A stretch of 64,000 nt of DNA, taken from positions 2,108,001-2,172,000 of the forward strand of contig CBDDLR010000001.1 of NCBI GenBank assembly GCA_965230765.1, read 5' to 3'. The position numbers were made by a program, and so were the translations under genes. The stretch is from Sunxiuqinia sp965230765 (GTDB lineage: Bacteria; Bacteroidota; Bacteroidia; Bacteroidales; Prolixibacteraceae). The notes beneath the pieces were generated by a model. It saw nothing but the letters and a program-made list of their open reading frames with translations, ran no database searches and was not told the origin of the DNA. Below are positions 25,904-33,775 of the stretch, piece by piece (the stretch's first letter is position 1; each line of letters opens with the position of its first letter).

Positions 25904-25935
25904 GTCTGTAAAAAATTTTGTGTTTAAAATTTGCC

Positions 25936-25967
25936 AGAGGGTCATTCATTGAATGATCCTCTTTTTT
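25936..25967 (+). terminator. Terminator of the sulfur-respiration operon
   Basis: AGAGGGTCATTC pairs over 12 bp with GAATGATCCTCT (one G-T wobble), loop ATT, followed by TTTTTT. It lies 33 bases after the rhodanese stop. Confidence 0.8.
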
Positions 25968-26005
25968 ATGAATATCGCTATTTATAGATAAATAAAAAAC
26001 TTTCG

Positions 26006-26013
26006 TATTTTTG
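26006..26013 (+). promoter_or_regulatory. Putative -7 box of the copy 2 mntA-hepT operon
   Basis: TATTTTTG matches TAnnTTTG and ends only 4 bases before the mntA ATG at 26018. Transcription would start at about the ATG itself, giving a leaderless mRNA. No -33 element is clear. Confidence 0.4.
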
Positions 26014-26017
26014 GATT

Positions 26018-26317
26018 ATGGGCATTATTGACAAAAATATAGATAACATAAGGGCTTTATGTAAAAAGCATAAGGTGACTAAGCTATTTGTTTTTGGCTC
26101 TATTCTTACCAACAATTTCAAGAATTCAAGTGATATTGATTTCCTTGTTGACTTCGCAGGCGTTGATTTGTACGATTACGCCGATAATTATTTTGATTTA
26201 AAAAAATCTTTAGAAAACTTGTTGAAAAGGGAAGTTGATTTAATCGAAGATAAAGCTTTAAAAAACCCATTTCTTAGAAAATCTATTGACTCTTCAAAAA
26301 TGCTAATTTATGGATAA
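26018..26317 (+). CDS. mntA: MntA-like minimal nucleotidyltransferase antitoxin, copy 2
   Basis: 99-residue minimal nucleotidyltransferase with the signature FGSILTNNFKNSSDID and the downstream acidic strand VDLIED. By family knowledge it AMPylates and silences the HEPN partner. It overlaps hepT by 8 bases. Along its length it aligns with the MntA at 2497-2796 (shared pattern LFxFGSxLTxxFKxxSDID and LKNxFL), with many substitutions. Confidence 0.88.
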   Translation: MGIIDKNIDNIRALCKKHKVTKLFVFGSILTNNFKNSSDIDFLVDFAGVDLYDYADNYFDLKKSLENLLKREVDLIEDKALKNPFLRKSIDSSKMLIYG

Positions 26318-26645
26318 TGACATTAAAACATGGCTTTATGATATTTTGCAATCAATTAATGAAATTGAAAGCTATTATAAGAAGAAGTCAAAGGTTTTTG
26401 AAGAGTATGTTTCAGATATTAAAACAAAAAGGGCAATTGAGCGTGATTTGGAAATAATTGGAGAAGCTGTGAATAGAATAATAAAAAAGGACAAGGATTT
26501 TCAACTGAGCAATGCTGAAAAAATTATTGCAACAAGGAATCGGATCATTCATGGCTATGATAAAATATCGGATGATTTGATTTGGAGTATTGTGATTAAT
26601 CACATACCAAAATTGAAAAAAGAAGTGGAGGGATTTTTAAAATAA
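26310..26645 (+). CDS. hepT: HepT-like ribonuclease toxin, copy 2
   Basis: 111-residue HEPN protein. The active motif RNRIIHGY is identical to copy 1, and the preceding helix (IERDLEIIGEAVNRI) is also conserved. It is expected to cleave RNA unless AMPylated by MntA. The order antitoxin then toxin, with an 8-base overlap, is the same as in copy 1. Confidence 0.88.
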   Translation: MDNDIKTWLYDILQSINEIESYYKKKSKVFEEYVSDIKTKRAIERDLEIIGEAVNRIIKKDKDFQLSNAEKIIATRNRIIHGYDKISDDLIWSIVINHIPKLKKEVEGFLK

Positions 26646-26701
26646 ACAAACCATTTTCAAGATTTGGCAACTTGTTCTTCTTCTAACCTTATATTTGTTC
26701 A

Positions 26702-27997
26702 ATGAGTTTCAAACTAACCAATATCTCTTCCCTGCAGATTTTTCAGTTACTGCGTTATTCCACCCTTATTTTAATTGGGGTTGTTTTTACAAAAACCAGT
26801 TTAACAACTGCTGAGATTGGTGAATACGAAACATTTTTGTTCTTGTGTGGTGCGGTTAGTTTCTTTTGGTTGAATGGTTTGATTCGTGGCTTATTGCCTT
26901 TAGCTAAAGAAAAGATAGAAGAAAAGTTTTTTAGCGCGTTTGTACTTGTAAGTCTTTTCACAATTTTTGTAATCTGTTGTCTGGCTTTTATCAACCATTT
27001 TGGGCAAGGAGTAATCATCAAAGAAACAGAAATTCCTTATTCCCAGATATTGTTGGCTTATTTATTTTTTAGCGTACCAAACGGATTAATTGAACACTTC
27101 TTTCTCCTGAGAAACCAATCAAAACTAATTGTTCGGTATGGGGTTGTGAGTTTTTGTTTTATGTTCTTTGCTGCGTCAGTACCAGCCATTTTAGGATTTC
27201 CAATTCATTATTCATTAATCGGATTGTTGATAACGGCGGCGCTTCGCTATTCCTACTTGCTTTATTTAATTGTTCGTCATGTTAGGTTGAAAATATCAGC
27301 ATCATTCATTAAGGAACATCTATCCCTGTCTTCTCCACTAATTTTATCGGCTCTGTTGAGTGGGTCAGCACAATATGTCGATGGTTTTATAGTTACCACG
27401 AAGTTTGATGAAGCAACTTTTGCAATTTTTCGTTATGGTGCCAGGGAATTGCCATTGGTTTATCTGCTTGCTAATGCGTTCAGCACAGCAATGCTCCCGC
27501 AAGTAACAGAAAAGAATAAGCTGGCAGAATCACTTCAGGCAATAAAAAAAGAGTCACTTAAAATGGCGAACTATCTGTTTCCGCTTACAATTGTTTTGCT
27601 GTTTCTGACTCACGCATTGTTCCCTGTTGTATTCAATTCGAATTTCAAAGAAAGTGCCACCATTTTTAATATTTACCTCCTGCTAATTATTAGTCGTTTA
27701 TTGTTTCCGCAAACCATATTAATTGGCTTGAAAAAGACAAGGGCAATAGCTATTGCTTCGTTTTTTGAGTTGCTCTTGAATGTTTCATTAAGCCTTTGGT
27801 TTGTTCAGCTTTGGGGACTTGCAGGAATTGCTTATGCAACAGTTGTAGCTTATGTTTTTGAAAAAATAATATTGATTTTGAGTGTAAAAAGAGTATTTAA
27901 CATTCAACTAACAAATTACCTGAATATTCCAGTTCACCTAATCTATTCGGTATTTTTGATAATTGTTTTTTATATTGTCGAATTTCTAATTTATTAA
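26702..27997 (+). CDS. Wzx-like oligosaccharide flippase
   Basis: 431-residue membrane protein with about 12-14 helices, of the polysaccharide-biosynthesis/MATE-like flippase family. It would move lipid-linked sugar units across the inner membrane. No polysaccharide glycosyltransferases lie nearby, so its substrate is open. It ends 1 base before the next gene, which suggests cotranscription with the AlkD-like gene. Confidence 0.8.
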   Translation: MSFKLTNISSLQIFQLLRYSTLILIGVVFTKTSLTTAEIGEYETFLFLCGAVSFFWLNGLIRGLLPLAKEKIEEKFFSAFVLVSLFTIFVICCLAFINHFGQGVIIKETEIPYSQILLAYLFFSVPNGLIEHFFLLRNQSKLIVRYGVVSFCFMFFAASVPAILGFPIHYSLIGLLITAALRYSYLLYLIVRHVRLKISASFIKEHLSLSSPLILSALLSGSAQYVDGFIVTTKFDEATFAIFRYGARELPLVYLLANAFSTAMLPQVTEKNKLAESLQAIKKESLKMANYLFPLTIVLLFLTHALFPVVFNSNFKESATIFNIYLLLIISRLLFPQTILIGLKKTRAIAIASFFELLLNVSLSLWFVQLWGLAGIAYATVVAYVFEKIILILSVKRVFNIQLTNYLNIPVHLIYSVFLIIVFYIVEFLIY

Positions 27998-27998
27998 A

Positions 27999-28679
27999 AT
28001 GGATATTCTGATTGACAACCCTGAAGTAGAAGGACAATTTCGTGAAATTCTTTCGAGAATTCGGATGTTGAAAAATGGCGAAACCGTAGCTCAAATGAAA
28101 GCATTGGGGGTAAACTACAAAATAAACTGGGGGGCATCTGTTGTGTCACTTCGAGAGTTGTCAAAAGGTTATCAGCGAAACCATTTACTGGCCTTGAAAC
28201 TTTGGAATAAAAAATGGCGTGAAACAATGATACTGGCCACCCTGCTTGATGAACCTGAAAAGCTTACTGAAGAGCAAATGGATTATTGGGTAAAAAGCTT
28301 TGAGACTACCGAGCTGGTTGAGCAGGCAGTTGCTAATTTGTTTGTTTATTCGAAGTTTGCTTTTGCAAAATCATTAGAATGGTGTAGGGGTAAAAAGCAT
28401 TTAGTGCGTTATGCCGGTATTCAACTTATGGGCCGTTTGGCGATGGTTGATAAAAATGCCATTGACGAAATGTTTGAACCATTTTTCGAAGTTCTGTTTC
28501 CACTTGCAAAAGATCCTTCTTTGGGGCAAATCATTTATCGATCTATGTTAATTATGGCCAACCGATCTGAAGATTTAAAAGAATCGTGTATTCGGTTTTT
28601 AGAATTGGTGGCTGAAATGGAGGAAGAACACCCTCGAAACCTTGCCAATTTACTTCAGGAAGATATTGCAGAACTGTAA
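27999..28679 (+). CDS. AlkD-like DNA alkylation repair protein
   Basis: 226-residue all-helical protein of the DNA alkylation repair (HEAT-like) family. Visible features are the helical repeat pattern with NWGASVVSLRELSKGY, LALKLWNKKWRETMILATLLDEP and the WVKSFETTELVEQA segment. AlkD enzymes remove bulky or cationic alkylated bases without flipping. Catalytic residues cannot be assigned confidently from this read, so the enzymatic role is inferred. Confidence 0.8.
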   Translation: MDILIDNPEVEGQFREILSRIRMLKNGETVAQMKALGVNYKINWGASVVSLRELSKGYQRNHLLALKLWNKKWRETMILATLLDEPEKLTEEQMDYWVKSFETTELVEQAVANLFVYSKFAFAKSLEWCRGKKHLVRYAGIQLMGRLAMVDKNAIDEMFEPFFEVLFPLAKDPSLGQIIYRSMLIMANRSEDLKESCIRFLELVAEMEEEHPRNLANLLQEDIAEL

Positions 28680-28715
28680 TTTTTGAAAAAATGTCAGGCT
28701 TTTTTCATGGCAGGA

Positions 28716-28744
28716 TTGTTGATGAAAAAGGAATAATATTTTTG
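28716..28744 (+). promoter_or_regulatory. Promoter of the BI-1/YccA gene
   Basis: TTG (28716-28718) and TATTTTTG (28737-28744) with an 18-base spacer match Bacteroidota promoter elements. The start codon is 50 bases downstream. Confidence 0.5.
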
Positions 28745-28793
28745 CAATTCTTGATATTTTATAACTTTTAATTTTAAACTTTCAACTTAAGAT

Positions 28794-29567
28794 ATGAATT
28801 TAACGAAATCATCAAACCCGGTATTTGGAAAATCTGTTTTTGAACGTACACAGGTTGGTGTTCAGGAAGACAGAATGACAATTAATGGCACTGTGAATAA
28901 AACAGGCCTGATGTTATTGATTGTTGTTTTTGCTGCGCTATTTACCTGGCGCAAGTTTTTTGGTGCGCTAGAGTTTTCTACGCCTGAAGCTGCAATGAGT
29001 GCGGTTGGTCCATGGATCATTGGAGGCGCAATTGGCGGATTTATTGCAGCAATAATAACAGTTTTTAGTCCAAAAAGAGCCAGCATTTTTGCACCCATTT
29101 ATGCTGTGCTAGAGGGTTTGTTTTTAGGGGGAATATCGGCACTATTTGAAAGCATGTACCCTGGGCTAGTGATGCGCGCTATATCATTAACATTTGGGGT
29201 GTTTCTTATTATGCTCTTTTTATTCCGCTCTGGAAAAATCCGTGCAACCGGGAAATTTAGAATGGGCGTCATTGCTGCAACCGGAGGAATAGCTTTGATA
29301 TACTTCATTAGTTTTATTGCCGGGCTTTTTGGTGCAAATATCGGTTTCCTTCACGGGAACAGCTTGTTCAGTATTGGGTTTAGTTTGGTTGTAGTTGGTA
29401 TTGCCGCTTTAAACCTGATCCTGGATTTCGATTTTATTGAACGAGGCGCTGCTTCTGGCGCACCAAAATATATGGAATGGTATGGAGCATTTGGCCTTAT
29501 GGTAACGTTGGTTTGGCTTTATCTTGAATTGTTAAGGCTATTGGCTAAAATTGCAAGTAGGGATTAA
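28794..29567 (+). CDS. Bax inhibitor-1/YccA-family membrane protein
   Basis: 257-residue membrane protein with seven helices after a soluble N-terminal segment (SNPVFGKSVFERTQ, typical of this YccA subgroup). The C-terminal part (LNLILDFDFIERGAASGAPKYMEWYGAFGLMVTLVWLYLELLRLL) contains the Asp pair region that forms the pH-sensing diaspartyl site in BsYetJ. The subgroup is linked to calcium leak or protease (FtsH) control in other bacteria. Single gene with its own promoter and terminator. Confidence 0.9.
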   Translation: MNLTKSSNPVFGKSVFERTQVGVQEDRMTINGTVNKTGLMLLIVVFAALFTWRKFFGALEFSTPEAAMSAVGPWIIGGAIGGFIAAIITVFSPKRASIFAPIYAVLEGLFLGGISALFESMYPGLVMRAISLTFGVFLIMLFLFRSGKIRATGKFRMGVIAATGGIALIYFISFIAGLFGANIGFLHGNSLFSIGFSLVVVGIAALNLILDFDFIERGAASGAPKYMEWYGAFGLMVTLVWLYLELLRLLAKIASRD

Positions 29568-29590
29568 ACATTTCAGTTAGATACATTTTG

Positions 29591-29619
29591 GCAGGGACTC
29601 CGGTCCCTGCTTTTTTTTT
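29591..29619 (+). terminator. Terminator of the BI-1/YccA gene
   Basis: GCAGGGAC/GTCCCTGC, a perfect 8-bp stem with loop TCCG, followed by nine T. Confidence 0.9.
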
Positions 29620-29679
29620 AGTTATAAAACAGCTATTTTCGGGGGCAATAAAAATCACACTTAGCAAAAGAACTTCCCT

Positions 29680-30846
29680 ATGCAAGTTATTGAGGTAGCA
29701 GACAAGCATTCAAAAAACTCGTTTCACGAATTGCCTTACAAGGTTTATAAAAATGATTCCAACTGGATCCCACAGCTCAGGATGATGGTTGAAAATGTTT
29801 TTGATCCACAAAAGAATAATGCTTTACAAAATGGCCAGGCAAAACGTTGGTTAGTTTATAAAAGCGATCAATGTGTCGGTAGGATTGGCGCCTTTTATAC
29901 CAGTTCGTATTCCAATGAATTTGAACAAGCTACAGGTGGGTTGTGCTTTTTTGAATGTATTGATGATCAGAGAGTTGCTGATCTTCTTTTTGATGCAGCG
30001 AGGGATTGGCTGTTAACCCTTGATGTTGAAGCAATGGATGGTCCAATTAATATTGGGGAGAACTTTTTTAATTGGGGGCTTCTTGTGGATGGGTTTATGC
30101 CACAAAGTTATGGAATGAATTATCACCCCGGATATTACAGAAAGCTTTGGGAAAATTATGGTTTTAAAACCTACTACGAACAGTATAGTTATCATCTGGA
30201 TATAACCAGTCCGGATTTACCAGAACGATTCTGGAAAATAGCGGCATGGATGGCCAAGAAACCAGGTTATCGATTTGAGAAATTCAGTTTTAAAAAGCAG
30301 GAAAAATACATAGCCGATTTTTTAACCATTCATAGTAAGGCCTGGAAGAAGCATGACAATTTTAAACCGATCGACCCTCAGGATTTGCGTGACATGTTAC
30401 GTGAGTCAAAAGTTTTGGTTGACGAGGATTTTATTTGGTTTGTTTATCACAATAATAAACCAATCGCTTTTTTTATGATGATCCCCGATTTTAATCAACT
30501 ATTAAAGCGTTTTTGGAATGGGAAAATGAACCTTTTCCGTTATTTGAGAATGATTTATTTGAAAAGGAAAAAGATTATTAATCGATGCCGTGTATTAGTG
30601 ATGGGTGTAGTGCCAAAATTTCAAAAAACAGGAATTGAGTCTGGCGTTTTTTGGCAAATCCGCCAAGTGTTGTTGAAGAAAGATTGGTACAATGAAATGG
30701 AGTTGAGCTGGGTTGGGGATTTTAACCCAAAAATGATTTCAATATTTGATGCTACAGGAGGGGTTCACTCTAAAACCCATTTAACACTACGTTACCTTTT
30801 TGATCGAGAGAAAGAATTTAAACGTTCACCAATCATTGAAGATTAA
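29680..30846 (+). CDS. YghO-like acyltransferase-fold protein, tandem copy 1
   Basis: 388-residue protein of the YghO-like family, with a GNAT-type fold. Recognisable are the start with LPYKVYKNDSNWIPQL, then WLVYKSDQCVGRIGAF (GNAT core strand), GGLCFFECIDDQ, and the GPxNxGExxxxWGLLVDGF motif. The C-terminal half has a second GNAT-like part with VMGVVPKFQKTGIESGVFW and a NEMELSWVGDFNP motif. Function is not established. It is followed by a closely related gene after 57 bases. Confidence 0.82.
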   Translation: MQVIEVADKHSKNSFHELPYKVYKNDSNWIPQLRMMVENVFDPQKNNALQNGQAKRWLVYKSDQCVGRIGAFYTSSYSNEFEQATGGLCFFECIDDQRVADLLFDAARDWLLTLDVEAMDGPINIGENFFNWGLLVDGFMPQSYGMNYHPGYYRKLWENYGFKTYYEQYSYHLDITSPDLPERFWKIAAWMAKKPGYRFEKFSFKKQEKYIADFLTIHSKAWKKHDNFKPIDPQDLRDMLRESKVLVDEDFIWFVYHNNKPIAFFMMIPDFNQLLKRFWNGKMNLFRYLRMIYLKRKKIINRCRVLVMGVVPKFQKTGIESGVFWQIRQVLLKKDWYNEMELSWVGDFNPKMISIFDATGGVHSKTHLTLRYLFDREKEFKRSPIIED

Positions 30847-30903
30847 TTAAATCACCAAATTAAAGTTTAAAAAACCGTAAATTGCAAGCCTAAAATAATA
30901 TTC

Positions 30904-32076
30904 ATGCAACTACTTGAAGTTACAGATAAAAAAACCAAAAAACTTTTTCATAAAGTTCCACATATCATCTATAAAAACGATGAAAGCTGGGCTGCTCCAA
31001 TCGAAGGGCAACTGGAGAATTTATACAGTCCGGAGAAAAATCCTTCGTTTAAAAATGGGGAAGCTATCCGTTGGGTATTGATGGATGGAAGTCAGCCAGT
31101 TGGAAGGATTGCTTCATTCGTTAATTATGGTAAGGCAAAAACATTTGAACAACCTACTGGTGGTTGCGGATGCTTTGAATGTATCGATGATCAGGAAGCC
31201 GCAAACCTACTGTTTGAAGCTTCAAAAAAATGGCTTGAGGAACGTGGCATGGAGGCCATGGATGGACCTGTTAACTTTGGTGAAAACTATATGAATTGGG
31301 GTTTGTTGGTTGATGGGTTCATGCATCAGGGGTATGGCATGCCATACAATCCACCTTATTACCAAAAACTGTTTGAAACCTATGGTTTTCAGATGTATTT
31401 CAAGCAATTTAGTTATCACTTGGATTATTCGGTTCCGTTTCCAGAAAGGTTTTGGAAGATTGCAGGTTGGGTGGCGCAAAAACCTGGCTATAGTTTCAAG
31501 CATTTTAATTATGATGAAACAGAACAGTTTATAAAAGACTTTTGCTATATCTATGATGAGGCCTGGCGTTTTCATGAACATTTCAAGCCGCTTGACCCAC
31601 AGGATTTAAGAGATTTCCTGAAAGATTCAAAAGCTGTACTTGATCCGGAAATGGTTTGGTTTGCTTACCATGAAGGCGAACCAATCGCATTATTTGTGAT
31701 GATCCCGGATATCAATCAAATTCTTAAAAAACTGAATGGGAAGTTGAATTTTATCAACTTGATGAAATTTCTGTATTATAAAAAACGCAAAGCAATTAAT
31801 AGGACCAGGATTTTGATTATGGGTGTGATTCCAAAATTCCAAAAATCTGGAATTGAATCAGCAATATTTTGGCATCAGGATAAACTCATGAAGAAGAAGC
31901 CACAATATACAGAGGTTGAGCTTTCATGGGCTGGAGACTTCAATCCCAAAATAATTTCATTGTACGAATCGGTAGGTGGGAAGCATGTGAAAACACATTA
32001 CACCATGCGCTATTTATTTGATCGAAATAAGCCTTTTGAGCGTGCCCCAATTATTGGCGAAGAAATTGAAAAATAA
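30904..32076 (+). CDS. YghO-like acyltransferase-fold protein, tandem copy 2
   Basis: 390-residue paralogue of the upstream gene, with the same motif order (VPHIIYKND, QPVGRIASF, CFECIDDQEA, GPVNFGENYMNWGLLVDGF, IMGVIPKFQKSGIESAIFW, TEVELSWAGDFNP). The two proteins align end to end without large gaps, indicating an old tandem duplication. Acyl-CoA or amino-acid transfer is a family-level guess. Transcription probably continues from the upstream gene. Confidence 0.82.
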   Translation: MQLLEVTDKKTKKLFHKVPHIIYKNDESWAAPIEGQLENLYSPEKNPSFKNGEAIRWVLMDGSQPVGRIASFVNYGKAKTFEQPTGGCGCFECIDDQEAANLLFEASKKWLEERGMEAMDGPVNFGENYMNWGLLVDGFMHQGYGMPYNPPYYQKLFETYGFQMYFKQFSYHLDYSVPFPERFWKIAGWVAQKPGYSFKHFNYDETEQFIKDFCYIYDEAWRFHEHFKPLDPQDLRDFLKDSKAVLDPEMVWFAYHEGEPIALFVMIPDINQILKKLNGKLNFINLMKFLYYKKRKAINRTRILIMGVIPKFQKSGIESAIFWHQDKLMKKKPQYTEVELSWAGDFNPKIISLYESVGGKHVKTHYTMRYLFDRNKPFERAPIIGEEIEK

Positions 32077-32088
32077 TAAACAAAAATC

Positions 32089-32119
32089 TTTGGATATTAG
32101 GAAAGTGTATATATCTTTG
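32089..32119 (+). promoter_or_regulatory. Promoter of rpmE2
   Basis: TTTG (32089-32092), a 19-base spacer and TATCTTTG (32112-32119): a full match to the Bacteroidota promoter consensus, the best in the window. Transcription would begin near 32124, about 33 bases before the start codon. Confidence 0.75.
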
Positions 32120-32156
32120 CAACCCGATTAAAATAAAGTTGAAAAGGAGATCAGCA

Positions 32157-32420
32157 ATGAAAAAAGGAATACATCCAGATAATTACAGATTAGTCGCTTT
32201 CAAAGATATGTCTAACGGGCAAGTATACTTGACTAAATCTACTGTAAACACTAGAGAGACAGAAGTAGTTGATGGCGTTGAATATCCATTGATGAAAGTC
32301 GAGATTTCTAGTAGCTCTCATCCATTTTATACTGGTAAAATGAAACTTGTTGATACCGCAGGCCGCGTAGATAAGTTCATGAACCGTTATAAAAAACACA
32401 TGGATAACCGTAAGAAATAA
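32157..32420 (+). CDS. rpmE2: Ribosomal protein L31, type B
   Basis: 87-residue large-subunit ribosomal protein. It matches the zinc-free type B form: it begins MKKGIHPDNYRLVAFKDMS and lacks the Cys residues of type A, with the characteristic SSSHPFYTGKMKLVDTAGRVDKF. The start at 32157 is preceded by AAAGGAGA; the in-frame ATG at 32139 would add six non-family residues. Strong promoter upstream and terminator downstream. Confidence 0.95.
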   Translation: MKKGIHPDNYRLVAFKDMSNGQVYLTKSTVNTRETEVVDGVEYPLMKVEISSSSHPFYTGKMKLVDTAGRVDKFMNRYKKHMDNRKK

Positions 32421-32442
32421 TTATTTTCTAAGATATCTTGAA

Positions 32443-32471
32443 AGCTCCGTAATTTACGGAGCTTTTTTTTT
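32443..32471 (+). terminator. Terminator of rpmE2
   Basis: AGCTCCGT (32443-32450) pairs with ACGGAGCT (32456-32463) around AATTT, followed by a run of eight or nine T. Confidence 0.9.
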
Positions 32472-32498
32472 CTATATAAATTCTTCAATTTTGCCATT

Positions 32499-33677
32499 AT
32501 GAACTTAATTTTATTTGAAGAAGCCCCTTCGAGGAAATTGTGGCCTTTAACTTTGACAAAACCAGCATCAGAATTGCGGGTTGGAATTTTAAGCTTGCGC
32601 GAAAAATGGGAGAGAAGAATTGCCGGCAACTATTCATGGTTAACGGCGGATTACTTGAGCGAAAAGTACCCTGCAACGTATGAAGAAAGAAATTTGTTGT
32701 TGAATGCAACAGTTTGTGCATCCGATGAGTTGGCAGAAAAAGTAAAAATGCTTTCAATTGGGGAAGGAATAAAAAATGAAGATAAGCTAGTTGCAGCTTG
32801 CATATCAGGAGAGTATGCCGGGAATTGGCAAAAAGCAAATATTAAGTGGATCGAATGTAACTCTGAACTTGATTTTGTACAAAATACCTGGGATGTTCAT
32901 GAGCTTAACCACAAGCAATTGCTTGCTGATTTTGAACTGATCACCAGCGGGCGGAAGTCTCAGGCAATTAGTAGGACAAATCAACTTTTAGGAGAAGAGA
33001 ATATTTTTGTTGAAGAGGGTGCTAAAATTGAATGCAGTGTTATCAATGCAGAATCGGGGCCTGTGTACATTGGTAAAGATGCGCAGGTACTGGAAGGTTC
33101 GTTGATAAGGGGGCCATTTGCTTTGTGTGAACATGCACAGGTAAATATGGGCAGTAAAATTTATGGTGCAACAACCATTGGTCCTTTTTCCAAAGTTGGT
33201 GGAGAGATTGCACAATCAGTTATTCAGGGTTTTTCGAACAAAGGGCATGATGGATTTTTAGGGCATTCTGTTATTGGTGAATGGTGCAATTTGGGTGCAG
33301 GAACAAATGTTTCCAACTTGAAAAATACCTACGAGAAAGTACGTGTCTGGTCATATGCGGAAAATCGTTTTGCTAAAACCGGACTTCAGTTTAGTGGGCT
33401 GATTATGGGTGATCATTCGAAAGCCGGGATTAGCAGCATGTTCAATACCGGGACTGTAGTTGGTGTTGCTTGCAATATTCATGGGGCTGGATTTCCTCGT
33501 CAATTTGTTCCTTCTTTTGCAGATGGGGGCGCAAGTGGATATAAAACACACCAATTGAAATCTGCATTTAATACTGCCGGGAAAGTAATGGCAAGAAGAA
33601 ATCATCTGCTCACAGAAGTTGATCAGAAAATACTTCAGAACGTATTTGAAATTACATCAGGATATCGAAAGTTCTAA
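32499..33677 (+). CDS. GlmU-like putative sugar-nucleotidyltransferase
   Basis: 392-residue protein of the Bacteroidota GlmU-like family. The N-terminus (NLILFEEAPSRKLWPLTLTKPASELRVGILSLREKW) is the family's version of the nucleotidyltransferase start. The C-terminal half is a left-handed beta helix (hexapeptide repeats: IECSVINAESGPVYIGKDAQVLEGSLIRGP and following) with a GVACNIHGAGFP end region. It probably makes a nucleotide sugar, with or without acetylation; substrate not evident. It lies 21 bases... after the rpmE2 terminator as a separate unit. Confidence 0.85.
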   Translation: MNLILFEEAPSRKLWPLTLTKPASELRVGILSLREKWERRIAGNYSWLTADYLSEKYPATYEERNLLLNATVCASDELAEKVKMLSIGEGIKNEDKLVAACISGEYAGNWQKANIKWIECNSELDFVQNTWDVHELNHKQLLADFELITSGRKSQAISRTNQLLGEENIFVEEGAKIECSVINAESGPVYIGKDAQVLEGSLIRGPFALCEHAQVNMGSKIYGATTIGPFSKVGGEIAQSVIQGFSNKGHDGFLGHSVIGEWCNLGAGTNVSNLKNTYEKVRVWSYAENRFAKTGLQFSGLIMGDHSKAGISSMFNTGTVVGVACNIHGAGFPRQFVPSFADGGASGYKTHQLKSAFNTAGKVMARRNHLLTEVDQKILQNVFEITSGYRKF

Positions 33678-33736
33678 AAGTGCAATTTTTGGCATAGCTA
33701 TTGACCTGCTTAATGGTCAATTAAAAAAGAACAATT

Positions 33737-33755
33737 GTCGGTCAGTTTGACAGAC
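33737..33755. promoter_or_regulatory. Interrupted palindrome upstream of lon
   Basis: GTCGGTCA-GTT-TGACAGAC has 7 of 8 matching bases per arm and sits 21-39 bases before the lon ATG. A separate 7-bp inverted repeat ATTGACC/GGTCAAT lies at 33700-33721. Either could be an operator for a stress regulator; no named site is recognised. Confidence 0.3.
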
Positions 33756-33775
33756 TTGTATTTGAAGCAAAGAAA

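Noticed and set aside
2175..26645. The two HepT-MntA pairs as inverted ends of a composite mobile element
   Set aside because: The pairs are strongly diverged, the interval holds core genes such as leuS, fabF and purN, and no transposase or boundary repeats are visible.
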